Positions 52,501 through 61,600 of a stretch of 64,000 nt of DNA are shown here, piece after piece. The DNA comes from Pseudoalteromonas sp. NC201 (lineage in GTDB: Bacteria > Pseudomonadota > Gammaproteobacteria > Enterobacterales > Alteromonadaceae). Under the pieces are notes generated by a model that had not been told where the DNA came from, did no database searches, and worked only from the letters and a program-made list of their open reading frames with translations. The stretch spans positions 3,586,501 to 3,650,500 of the forward strand of contig NZ_CP022522.1 in the NCBI RefSeq assembly GCF_002850255.1, given 5' to 3'. Position 1 is the stretch's first letter. Each line of letters starts with the position of its first letter. A program made the position numbers and the translations under genes.

Positions 52501-55500
52501 TTTTTATCTACTTTACCATTGCTGGTCAGTGGCATAGCTGTCACCGCTTGCACTTTGGCCGGCAACATATGGTCAGGTAAATTTTGTTTTAAAAACTGCT
52601 GCATGACCAAAGTGATGTCGTCGAACTCGACCTGTTTGTGTAACACCACAAAGGCGCAGATCCAGACATTTTCTGGGTCTTGCCGATTTAACAGCACAGT
52701 GACCTCAGCCACTTCGGGATGATGGCGCAACTGGTTTTCAATTTCGCCTAATTCAATGCGATAACCCCGAACTTTTACCTGGTCGTCAATTCGGCCAACA
52801 TAGCTCAGCTCACCGCTGGCCATTAAGCGCACGAGATCGCCCGAGCGATATAATCGCTGCTCAGACGCTTCACTAAATGGGTTTTGAATAAAGCGGGTCG
52901 CGTTTAATTCGTCACGTTGCCAATACCCCCGACAAACCCCCTCGCCCCCTACGTACAACTCGCCCACGGCACCTTGCGGCAAGAGCCTTTGCTTGTCATC
53001 AAGTACATAGCAGCTGGTGGTCGGAATAGCACGACCTATATTACTGGTGCCAAGCGTCAGATCCGCAGGCTTCAGCGCCTTAAACGTAACATGTACCGTG
53101 GTTTCGGTAATGCCATACATATTGATTAACTGGCAATTTGGTAAGTACTGTGCCCAAGGCTGCAGCTTACTTGGCTGCAACGCTTCACCACCAAAAATCA
53201 CGTACCTTACTGCACATTGGCTCGCCAACTGACTATCATTGAGTAACGTGGCTTGTAGCGCGTAAAACGCACTTGGTGTTTGATTTAAGACCGTAACCTG
53301 GGCATCAACCAACAACTGAGCAAAAGCTTGAGTGTCTTGCGCAGTCGCTTTATCCACAACCACAAGGCGACCACCAAAGAGTAACGCGCCATACATTTCC
53401 CACACTGAGAAATCAAAGCAGAAGGAATGAAACAAGGTCCAAACATCTTGCTCATTAAAATCGAATAAGTTGGGCCCTACATGAAGTAAGCGCACCACAT
53501 GACGATGCTCAATTTGTACGCCTTTTGGTCGCCCTGTGGTGCCCGAGGTATAGATCATATAAGCCAAATCTTGCGGCTCAACCTGAATAGCATCAAGCAG
53601 CTTGAGGGCTTCGCGGCTGGCCTGAAGCTCTGCCTGTGACACATTAATTAGCTGGTAGGAAAGCCGGCTAAACTGTGCCTGCGTAGCGTTGTCACAAAGC
53701 AGCCATGGGCTTTGCACGTCTCCCAAAATATACTCAATGCGCTCTTGCGGGTAGTCGGGATCTACCGGCACATAGGCAGCACCCACTCTAAGCACTGCTA
53801 GCAAGGTCACTATCATCTCTATGCTGCGTGATACACTCACCACCAGCATGGTTCGTGGCGTGACCCCTTGTTGTAACAGCATTACCGCCAGCGCATTGAC
53901 TCGATCGTTAAGCTCACGATAATTCAGCATAGTCGTGCTATCTTGCACGGCAGTACGTGTGGCAAAGTGCTCGGCGTAGCGCGTGAATAAACTGGTGATG
54001 GTGTCTTGCTTAGGCCAAGTTGCCGCTTGGCATTGAGCGCCCGTTATTAATGCTTGTTGCTGTTTTTGACTCAGTAGCGCAAGTTCACCAACGGCGGTAT
54101 GAGGGGCTGTAACACAAGCTTGAAGCAGCGTATGGAAACAATCCGCCCAATGCTTGATGGTTTCTTCTGTGTAAAGATGGCTATCAAACTTCCAATGTAA
54201 ATAAAGTGCCTGCTCATCAACTACGGCATTGAGTTCTAAGTCGCATTTTACCGCTATGCTATCCGCCTGTTGTTTTTGCACTTCTTGAACCGATAATCCC
54301 GGAAGCGTAAAAGCACGCTCATCACGGGTTTCCAGTGTAAATAATATTTGCACTAGCGGATGGTGACTTAAATCTCTTGGAGCACCAACCGCTTCCACCA
54401 CTTTATCAAAAGGAATATCGCGATATTCAAACGCCGCTAGGTTGAGGGCTTTTTGTTGCTGCAACCATTGGCTAAATGGCATATCACTTTCGAGCTTTGC
54501 ATGCATCACTAAGGTATTAACAAACAAACCGATTAGTGGCGTTAATTCGGAGTGATGACGGCCAAGTTCTGGCGTGCCTACAACCACCTGCTGCGATTGC
54601 GTAAGCCTTGCGATAAACAACATAAAGGTATTGAGCAGCCACATAAAGGGTGTGAGCTGGAGCGACTTCGCCTGTGTCGAGATCGCCGCAAATAACGACG
54701 CATCAAGCGCTTGGCGATATACTTTCCCCGTTAACGACTGCACCGCAGGACGGACAAAATCACAAGGCAATGACTGCAACGGCGCTAATTCGCCAAATTG
54801 CTGTTTTAGTTGCGCCAGTGGTGCCTCGATGCGATCTGGCGTTAGCTGTGCTCGCTGCCACTGACTAAAATCACTATATTGCACCTGCATAGTTGCAAGC
54901 GGTGTATAAGATGCGCCTATGTGTTTGCAATAGCCAGCCTCTATCTCTTGTGCAAGTAGCGCCATTGACGCCCCGTCAGAGACAATATGGTGCATATTAA
55001 AAGCAAGGTGATGCTCATCGCCATTACTTACCACCAGCACGCGAAGCAAACAATCATGAGCCAAGTCAAAAGGCTTGTTCTGATGGGCTGCGATGCGGGA
55101 AGCTATGTAGGCTTGCCTTGTTTCCTCAGGTGCTACACTGGTATCAAGCCACTCGAACGGCGCAATCACGTCATCCGTTATTTGCAGCTGGGGTTGGCCA
55201 TCTTGTTCATTTTTTACAAACCTAGCGTGCAGTATTTCGTGGCGCTGCACCACATCTTGTACAGCGCTGCGCATTGCTTGAATATTAAGCTTGCCGCGTA
55301 ACAAAAACTCAGCAGGCATATAATACTGCTTGCTACCTTGCAGTTGCTCAATAAACCACAGCCCTTCCTGTGCAAAACTCAGCGGTAAGTCCTTCCCCGC
55401 ATTTGGCTGCGCGACTATTTTCGGCGATGAGTTCGCCATATCACGACTTTGCTGCTGAAAGTAAGCAATGATCTCTGATTTATATTCAACCACCTGCTGT

Positions 55501-55625
55501 TTTAACTGTGGAGGAAACCCAGCGGTTTGCTTAAATGCTAAGCCACCGTTTTTTTCATACAAGGTCACGCCAGCTGCTAATGCTTCTGCGATCAATGCCT
55601 CTATCTGTCTTTGCTGTTCATTCAT
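43578..55625 (-). CDS. NRPS-2: docking-C-A(Thr)-T / C-A(Leu)-T-E / C-A(X)-T-TE
   Basis: About 4015-aa termination synthetase; start ATG at 55625 (TGATG overlap with NRPS-1) or GTG at 55628. Residues 1-60 resemble a TubC-type N-terminal docking domain. Module 1: C from about 80 (MHHIVSDGAS), A with YMIYTSGTTGRPKG at 690 and pocket residues D-F-W-N-I-G-M-V-H, the Thr code; T (LGGHSLL) at 1092. Module 2: C at 1160 with HHIASDA (Ala for the usual Gly after Asp), A with D-A-W-F-L-G-N-V-V, a Leu code; T (LGGDSIL) at 2160; E domain 2225-2660 with HHLLVDGVSW, EGHGRE and FNYLGQ, so D-Leu is expected. Module 3: C (YPLTGLQQGMWFH, HHLIIDGWS) of the type following E domains, A with D-V-E-S-T-G-A-I-S, unassigned, with E and S slightly recalling Lys/Orn codes; T at 3692; thioesterase with GHSFG at 3833, which releases or cyclises the chain. 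Confidence 0.95.
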   Translation of the reverse strand: MNEQQRQIEALIAEALAAGVTLYEKNGGLAFKQTAGFPPQLKQQVVEYKSEIIAYFQQQSRDMANSSPKIVAQPNAGKDLPLSFAQEGLWFIEQLQGSKQYYMPAEFLLRGKLNIQAMRSAVQDVVQRHEILHARFVKNEQDGQPQLQITDDVIAPFEWLDTSVAPEETRQAYIASRIAAHQNKPFDLAHDCLLRVLVVSNGDEHHLAFNMHHIVSDGASMALLAQEIEAGYCKHIGASYTPLATMQVQYSDFSQWQRAQLTPDRIEAPLAQLKQQFGELAPLQSLPCDFVRPAVQSLTGKVYRQALDASLFAAISTQAKSLQLTPFMWLLNTFMLFIARLTQSQQVVVGTPELGRHHSELTPLIGLFVNTLVMHAKLESDMPFSQWLQQQKALNLAAFEYRDIPFDKVVEAVGAPRDLSHHPLVQILFTLETRDERAFTLPGLSVQEVQKQQADSIAVKCDLELNAVVDEQALYLHWKFDSHLYTEETIKHWADCFHTLLQACVTAPHTAVGELALLSQKQQQALITGAQCQAATWPKQDTITSLFTRYAEHFATRTAVQDSTTMLNYRELNDRVNALAVMLLQQGVTPRTMLVVSVSRSIEMIVTLLAVLRVGAAYVPVDPDYPQERIEYILGDVQSPWLLCDNATQAQFSRLSYQLINVSQAELQASREALKLLDAIQVEPQDLAYMIYTSGTTGRPKGVQIEHRHVVRLLHVGPNLFDFNEQDVWTLFHSFCFDFSVWEMYGALLFGGRLVVVDKATAQDTQAFAQLLVDAQVTVLNQTPSAFYALQATLLNDSQLASQCAVRYVIFGGEALQPSKLQPWAQYLPNCQLINMYGITETTVHVTFKALKPADLTLGTSNIGRAIPTTSCYVLDDKQRLLPQGAVGELYVGGEGVCRGYWQRDELNATRFIQNPFSEASEQRLYRSGDLVRLMASGELSYVGRIDDQVKVRGYRIELGEIENQLRHHPEVAEVTVLLNRQDPENVWICAFVVLHKQVEFDDITLVMQQFLKQNLPDHMLPAKVQAVTAMPLTSNGKVDKKALLQQLDISFNENTYEAPIGELETQLASYFAEILQRESVGRYDDFFRLGGHSLLAAKLANHIRKTLHIELPLQAIFTHPTVQGLATALEKQDAQLSTIAVVDKTNGVVLSFAQQRLWTLDQMQQGSQQYQIQALLAFSGELDLSAFEQSWQKVLSRHQVLHSAITNTNDGPKQHLVALPEHFVTLIDVSTQSPLWQTVVWQRAVRDDQAQGFDLSKDLMIRATLVRFSSDYHRLIVNMHHIASDAHSIEVLMRELTQFYAQGCELAHDLIAPPEVQYADYAHWHRAQCQGAQQSADMAFWSAHLDDAPPLHQLPLDTPRGQAVNNSAQAFNEQLSVETWQRLQQFCQRLGITPFIWLHSAYAVVLAKFSQVDDIVIGAPFSGRHHPQVEQLIGFFVNALPIRVKVDWQQSFSQLLDIQREQIEQVHQHQSLPFEQLIDHLGVSRELSHQSVFQLSFAFNPEPQHTPEFVGLSTEVLASENARAKFDLELSATESGQGLRLHWLYNSGLFERETVASIAECFNVVIAQLLTQHECPLADIKLCKEQPLENHAISGKSAPEHFELSVLEQIERHMAEPAQAERLAVIDTNSNQTLSYGELNERAKALAALLLSEGLQPEQSVLVAMTGSADLIVAMLAVLKAGGCYVPVDPHYPQARVNYIAKDSSAALVLTKCEFAARFEVAELDDNDIEAEYRSSHVICVDDANVQARLATISLPQQFPKVKAEQLAYVIYTSGTTGNPKGVMIAHQGLANLCGWHRRAFAVDNHSVASQTANPAFDAATWEIWPYLCAGASLVCVTKAVLQSPAELTACFNTHQVTHSFIATPIAQALLTESLFNPQSLRYLLVGGDKLGALQAKEYGFTLVNNYGPTEASVVATSGVVEFDGKVPDIGLPVDNSQLFVLDPQLRAVPQGMIGELYVTGAGLARGYLHQPQLSDERFIELQVSPSQTVRAYKTGDLVRLLSSGRIAYMGRNDGQVKLRGYRIELAEIEQQIGLLSSVQECAVQITTSASGQPQLQAFVVANTEPQVLQARLKERLPSYMVPEHFVMLARLPLTPHGKVDHRALATLGKTQQTITVTEPSAVTPQANSIVAQLLAIYRQVLNTPSMTAEDDYFALGGDSILSIQIASKAKALKLPVSATDVFTYPSVSALAARLAQQDIHLTMGKERQPLVGQLDKLPIQHWFFAQQFAKPSHWDQSVLVSVDKSVTPAQLKQVIGYLIAQHDALRLVVADENTLFVRDGIDIKKVFTAHTLERDAWQAELSEFSEQVQQGFAFTGTPLFKAVLFVTPDGEANNRLLFSAHHLLVDGVSWRVLLEDVSQLLQQQTNNVPLELPAASANLAELADFYRELATDERGLRKWQKVAALAETSHLLSLKDTSATPTIAKVRHTLSAAHTRALLGSANTSYGTTAQALLLSALAWCAQKRGAGSEVIMLEGHGRELLTEALDSSRTIGWLTALYPMQLFSNGSRLHDVICSIKAELERSAKVASSYGAARYLHPEPNVRSSLEIDTRGLLFFNYLGQLDTVIEQQGLLGDARESTGTLVAESNLSYFGAQLTAAVVDGQLALTLEFDSLRLASEAAERLSKEILESLIQVIEHCQSQPQRHYTVSDFALLSGISERQLQRILGQVEGEVEDIYPLTGLQQGMWFHSQTVHEAHAQSTLPYVEQTSLLLQGSIDIEALSYAWQQLIKQHSILRSAFIDVAGEPLQAVCKHADVPLKLLHSSVIAEEQSQIVKSQAAVELAEPLRLSQAPCMRLCLIAFEDGNVGVVWTYHHLIIDGWSLPVLFAELLAFYQARCQGELRPIVEDNFRDHIEYLHTHAEVDEAFWREYLGAVTAPTLLSEKVLHTENQAVGVKELSVTLPQSLQDAVTRFTGEQGLTVNQFIQGLWAYWVANCCNEPYALFGQTIAGRPTALSRMAQRVGLYINTQAVHVAIDQAARVKDYLQAVKSQLTALAQHPHTPLTQVHQWSGIENDSPLFDCLYVFENYPQDPLQNSAALPFIATTLSEVDETHYPLTFVVGVGASLSLTLSYQQQCFDEVFIEQSLAAMQQLMLAATQQPEQTLGKLSWQPQHAQYSKALPLPTFSLTQAVQYQTPNLPIQQLFAQVAAEFPEHIAIREYSTASGEARCYRYSQLDKDANQLAHYLASRLEPSTAPVIIGLCLEANYQLIVAMLAVLKLGAAYLPIAPTLPESRRRLLLQNANAAMLVSKTEYWQGSSEQVVPQVDLDSIQGALAEQPSRCFTAPCQIDDLCYVIYTSGTTGMPKGVMVEHASVVNYVQALAAQYAITPSDNYLQFASMSFDVFAEEVFCTLLRGATLVMAPTDDMLDPNKLAQLSQDAELTLMSLPTAYWHQLAATSVTLPTSLRIITIGGEQMQIAALTDWQQRYGDRIRIINAYGPTEATISATLNDVTHFSGARVPIGQPVAGLSLYLLDEQLRAVATGVEGDLYIAGIGLARGYLNDEEKTQQAFIIEPNSSQRFYKTGDRACCLASNELLYLGRGDDQVKVRGYRIELGEIERQLQLLDEVAACAVVVREDSCNNAQLVAFVQPTQHTEVGDAALRAQLRAVLPTYMVPELFQSVSQLPLTTNGKVDRKQLIALAGSYPPPQPLRQEAKLERLTPLQTQLVQQFASRLLVDGVYLDDNFFNLGGHSLLAMRLVGDINQHLQLNLPLSALFEHPTVRGLSQYIQALRDSFGECHGKPQSLETLVCLQEGELGFTPVVLIAGAGGWLMAFHALVNGLDSRIPVYGLQPEALAEEPETLTSIRHTAAYYLSVLAGAELGEQVHLVGHSFGSFIAYQLATLLEQQGRIGCSVTVIDTPVPSNPALNLDEAQIAQMMLDNLITFFRLSVSDAEISAYKQGDASARIAYLNQWIHQAGFNFSDAHLRHFQQVFSAQLRANIEMPSMLSDTLICVVKTQQTQEFEGHPVNKDMGWKPFSHSLSCYEVKGDHLSCLQAEQVGQLVNIIERNYVLH

Positions 55626-58600
55626 CACAAAAACATCTCCTCAGACTGACCGTTTTCGTCCGCCGCTTTGGCTGCACGATGGATCTCACACCAAGTTGCA
55701 AGTGCGCTTACGCTTGGCCGCTCGAACAATATTTTTAAGGTAATGGGCACCTCAAGCGCCTGCTCAATTAAGGCAACCGCTTGGCTTGCTGATAAAGAGT
55801 GCCCCCCTAACTCAAAGAAGTTAATGTTAATATCTCGAACTTGAGTATTGAGCACTTGAGCAAAAATTTCTGCCAGCAGCGTTTGTAGTTCAGTCATAGG
55901 AGCTAAAGGTGCTGTAAGCACTTGCGCCAGTTGCGATTGCACCAGTTGTGCAAGTGCTCCCGCGTCTACTTTGCCATTATTGGTAAGTGGCATAGCAGCC
56001 AGTGCATACAGCTTGTAAGGCAACATGTAACTTGGTAGGACCTCTGCTAACGAGGCTAATATCTGAGTGTGTAGCGTCTGTTCAAGCTCATAAATGGCAT
56101 CACTGTGCGATGGTGTAGTTAGTACCACACAGCCCAGTAAGTTATCTTTACTTTCGTTAAGTAACACATGTGCTTGTTGCACTGCATCTAGGTGCTCAAG
56201 CTGAGCCGCAATTTCTTCAAGTTCGATGCGATAGCCACGCAGTTTAACTTGGTTGTCTCGACGACCAATAAACTGCAGCACACTAGGGTTGCCCTGTTCA
56301 TCTAGCAGCCAACGCACTTGGTCGCCCGTCTGATAATAACGCTGTGAGTCATTGTTCAAAGACAATGACACAAATTTACTGGCGCTGAGCTCAGGCAACC
56401 CAAAATACGCCTGAGCCACATTATCGCCCGCGATGTATAACTCTCCGGGCATGCCCATAGGAACAAGCTGTTGATGCTGATCCAGCACCACCAAATGAGT
56501 GCCTTGAATGGCGCTACCGATTGGCACAAAGCGCTGCGATTGCTGCGCAAGCGAAACCGCATCTTGGCCATTACAGCGATACACACAGCACCCGACTGTT
56601 GCTTCTGTTGGGCCATATTCGTTATAAAAATGAGCCTGTGGCATCAGTGCCCCGACTTGAGCAACCACGCTGCTAGATAGGGCTTCTCCCCCCACCACAA
56701 TGTGGTGCGCAGCATTGCTCGGTTGTAATCGTGCCAGCACGCCTTGCAAGTGGGCTGGAGTCAACTTGAACAGCAATGACTCTTCGCGCGCTAAACACGC
56801 ACTAAGCTCTGTGATTAACTGCTCGCCATCATTCAATAATACAACTCCAAGGCCATTAACCAGCGCTCCCCATAAGCTGGTTACTGTCGCATCAAACGCT
56901 AAAGGCGTGCTGACAACGCTCTCTTGTATATCGCCTTGGAGATAACTGTGGCTAACATGCTCAAGGTAAAGGTGTAGATTACGATGGCTGATCACCACAC
57001 CTTTGGGTCGCCCTGTAGTGCCAGAGGTATAAATCATATAAGCAGGCGCATCAATATCACTTAACGGCGCAAGCGCTTCTACAGGCATGTTCTGCCAATG
57101 CTGTGCGGTGTCCATTAGCACCAAACGGCAGCTAAGTTCTGCGCTGTTAGGAAGTAGTTCTGAGGTGGTGATAAGGCAAGTCGCTTTGCTGTCACGCAAT
57201 ATATAGTGCTGACGCTGACTCGGTGCATTTGGGTCAAGCGGCACATACACGGCCCCAACTTTTAAGGTTGCCAAAAGTGCCACAACTTGCTCACAGCTTG
57301 GCGCTAAGCTTATTGCGACCTGCGACCTTGCCGTTACGCCTTGTTCAATCAAGTAACGCGCAAGTTGATTACTTTGTGACTCCAATTCGCCAAAACTTAA
57401 CCGCTTGCCAGTCATATCTCGTACAGCATTTTGCTGTGCACTATGCTGAGCAAAGTCCCGTATTTTATCGCTGATAAACCAAGGAGATTGCGGCTGCGCT
57501 TGCGTGGCAAACCCTAACTCGCTGAGTACTTTGCTATCAACTAATGGTAAGGTATTCACACTTTGCTCAGGGCTTGTCAGCGCCGCGTCAATTAACGTCA
57601 CAAAAGCATCAACCATCGCCTGTACGCTAGTGTGTTTAAACAAGGCTTTGGCATAATTCCACTGCACCGTGATCTCACTGCCCGATTCTTGTGCATTGAC
57701 TTCTAAGTCGAACTTCATTGCAGGCTTAAGATCAAGCTGTTGCTCGATTTTTAGGTGAGGTAGCTTGAAGTTACTTTGTTCGTTATTTTGTAGTGCAAAG
57801 AGTATTTGTAATACGGGCGAATGCGCTAAGCTGCGCGGTGGATTAATGGCATCAACAAGCTGCTCAAAGGGTAGATTCTGATGGGAAAAAGCCGACAAGA
57901 TCACCTGTTTTTGTTCACTTAGCCAGTCGTTAAATGAAGGCGACCCCACTTTGCGAGCGCGAATAGCCAAGGTATTCACAAAGCACCCCAGTAACCCCTC
58001 TAACTCTTTCACCTCACGTCCTGCAATGGGCGAGCCAATGACAATATCCTGCGTTTGACTAAGACGAAGCATCAACAGCGAAAAGGCACTTTGCAACCAC
58101 ATATACAAGGTCACCCCTTGTGCTTGGCAATGCGCTTTTATCGCCTCAACTTGCGACGTTGTAAGAGTATGACGAATGCATTCACCATCAAGGGACTGAA
58201 CTTGTGGTCGCTCAAAGTCCAGCGGTAATTCATGAACAACAGGACACTGCTGTAACTGAGTTTGCCAATAAGAAAGATCTGCCTGATAGCTATCTTGCTG
58301 TTGCTGCTGCCAGTAGGCAAAGTCTGCATACTGCACCGCTAGCGATTTAGCGTATTGCTCTGGCAACGAATACGCTGGCGCTTCACTAAAGTGCCGATAA
58401 AACGCCACAAATTCTTTAGCAAGCAGCGCCATCGACCAACCATCGCTGGCAATGTGATGCATGTTAAACAAGAGTCCAAATCGGTTGTGACTAAACTGTA
58501 CACAGATCACGCGCAGCATAGTGTCTTGGCATAAATCAAAAGGCTTGCTGAGCGATTGCTGCTGTAATGTTTGCCAACGCTGCTGTTGCTCGGCGGTATT

Positions 58601-61600
58601 CAGCCCAGACAAATCTACTAATTCCACAGGACAAGCTACTTGAGCACGAACTTGCTGCACAGCACCGTGATCACCACTTGCAGGAACGATGACCGTACGG
58701 AGCACTTCATGACGCGCAACAATCGCGCTTAACGCTTGTGTTAAAGCATCAATATCTAAGGCTCCCTCACACCAATAGCTCGCTGGCATATGGTATTGCA
58801 GACTTTGCTCATGTAACTGATCGATTAACCACAAACGCTGCTGAGCAAAAGACAGAGGTAACGCTTGAGCTCTTGATACCGGCTCAATGGTATTGCTGTG
58901 CGCAATCATCGAACTTGCGGTTATCACTTCAGCAAACGCTGCAATACTTGGCGCATCAAAAAGTTGTGGCAAGGTGATATCTCGCCGCTGCTCACTGCGC
59001 ACTCGGCTGATCACTTTTATGGCGAGCAGCGAATGCCCACCTAAGTCAAAAAAACTATCATTAATACTCTGTACAGGGCTCGGTAATAGCTCACGATATA
59101 ACTCAAGTAAATAACGCTGTATCTCTGTGAGCTTAGATCCATCAATTACCTCGGCGACCTCATGGCTTTTCGCCTGTGCCTGATAGGCAAGCTGTAATGC
59201 TTGCTTGTCTACTTTTCCGTTTGCAGTCAGTGGAAGATCAGCAACGATATCCAGCGCGGCAGGTAACATGTAACTGGGCAACGACTGCGATAAAGCTTGG
59301 CGCAACTGCACGAGTGTGAGCTTAGCCTCACCATTTAAAACCACATGAGCCACTAGGCTTTCTTGTGCTTCATCAACACTCACAGCGCAGCTTTTTACTT
59401 GCACCAACGCGTCGATTTGATGGGCGATTGCCACAAGAGAAATACGGTAGCCTCGCAGTTTTACTTGCTCGTCTAACCGCCCTAAATAACAAAGATAGTC
59501 TGCCTCACCGCGCGCATTCGCCTGCCACTTTGCCTTGTCGCCACTGCGATACCAACGCAAGCTTGAAGTACCAGACGCAGGCACTGCTTGCTCAACAAAG
59601 CGTGTTTGCGTCACACTCGCGAGATTAATATAGCCTTCACACACCCCATCTCCCGCTAGCCAAAGCTCTCCGGGCATATTGGGTAAAGCCAGCTCGCCAA
59701 ACTCGTCAACCACCGCAAGTGTCATATTATCGATAGCATGGCCAATAGGCACTTCTTCGTGGCCCGCTAACAAGTGGCGCGACTCACGGCTTACAGCATA
59801 GATACTACAGCCGACTGTTGCCTCTGTTGGGCCATATTCGTTTATCCACTGGGCGTTAGGGAGCTTGTCCATCAGCTTATCAACCAAAGCTGCACTCAGC
59901 CCTTCACCCCCAACCACAAATCGGTGGGCGATATTACTGCGAGTTTGTGCGTCACTTAATGCAAATACCGCGCGTAGGTGCGCCGGTGTTAACTTGAATA
60001 ACTTGGCTTCGTTAGCTGCAAAAATCTGCGTTTGTAAGGCGGGCAACAATTCGACGCCCATGGGAAGCAACTCAAGCTCACCACCTCGCATTAAGATAGG
60101 CACTAAGGCGGTCACCGTCGCATCAAACGCCAGCGGTGTACTGAGTACTGCCTTGGTTATATCACCGGATTGTGGCAGATAGCGCTGACACGCAAAGCGC
60201 AGATAATTATTGAGGTTGCCATGACTAATGGGCACCCCTTTTGGCTGCCCGGTTGAACCTGAGGTATAAATAACATAGGCAAGCTCGGTTTGGTTAAATG
60301 CAGATGCATCTTCATCTACCAACAAACTGGTATCGTAAAACGCAAAGTTCCCCTCGGCTTCGAACAAATCATCAAGCAACAAAAAGTCACTACCGGCTTC
60401 AATCAAGCGCTCGGCATCTTCACTTAGCGCCAGCGTCAATACGATGTCTGCATCATTCATGATGTAGGCTAAGGTATCGGTTGGCGTGTCATGATGAATG
60501 GGCACATAGGTATGGCGCGCTTTTAATATTGCCAGCACCGCGGCCACCATGTAACTCGAAGACGGCAGTAAAATAGCAATGCGACTTTGATCGGCAAATG
60601 CCATTTCTAATAAGCTATTAGCAAGTTGGTTCGCGCATTTTTCTAAGGTGAGATAACTACAAGTAAACTCCCCCATGCGCACCGCAGTCTGTAGTGGAGT
60701 CTGAAGAGCCGCCTGACTAAACTGAGTCACCCATGGCTGTTGCTCTGTCACTTTTACCGCAACACTTTGCTGCTGTTTTAATAGCGCTAACTGCTGCTCA
60801 GCGGGCCACAATGACAATGCTGACAACGGAGTATTTGGCTCTGCAAGACACTGCGATAACACATAACAAAACTGCTGATGGAAACTAACCACACTCGCTT
60901 CTTGCCACAAATTGTTGTCATAAAGCCATTCAACGGTGAGTACATCGCCCTCGTCTATCACTGCGACTTCTAAATCTAATTTGCCACCGCGTACTTTACT
61001 TTGGCAGGGCGTCACTTCCAATTGTTCTAGCCTAAGGTTTTCATTTACCTGGTTATTTACCCGAAACACGATTTGATGCAGCGGATGCTGGGCGCTTGAG
61101 CGTTCAATGTCTAGCTCATCCACTAACACATCGAAGGGAATATGTTGATGTTGCAATGCGTCGTTGAGTAAGCCTTGGGTTTGCTGTAGCGCTTGGGTAA
61201 AACTGGTGTCTTCACTCCATTCGCTCCTAAGCACTAAAGTATTGATAAAGTTACCAATCATATTTTCAAATGCTTTGAGGTGACGTCCTGATACCGGCGT
61301 ACCAACAACCACGTCGCGCTGTTGAGAAAAGCGGCTTAGCCATAATGAAAACAGCGTTTGCAGTAACACAAATAAGGTTTGCCCTGAGCGAGTTTGATAC
61401 GCTCGAAGCGCACTGACCAGCGCCGCAGGTATAGGCTCAATCACTAAGGCGCCACGCAAAGAGGTTTTTGCTTCTCTGCTACAATCTAGCGGTAATTCAT
61501 GAACCTTGGGCAGACCTTGTAATTGCATACGCCAATAGTCGAGCTCCTGTTGCCATAACGCCCCCCGTTCCAGCTGCTGTTGCCACATTACATAATCAAC

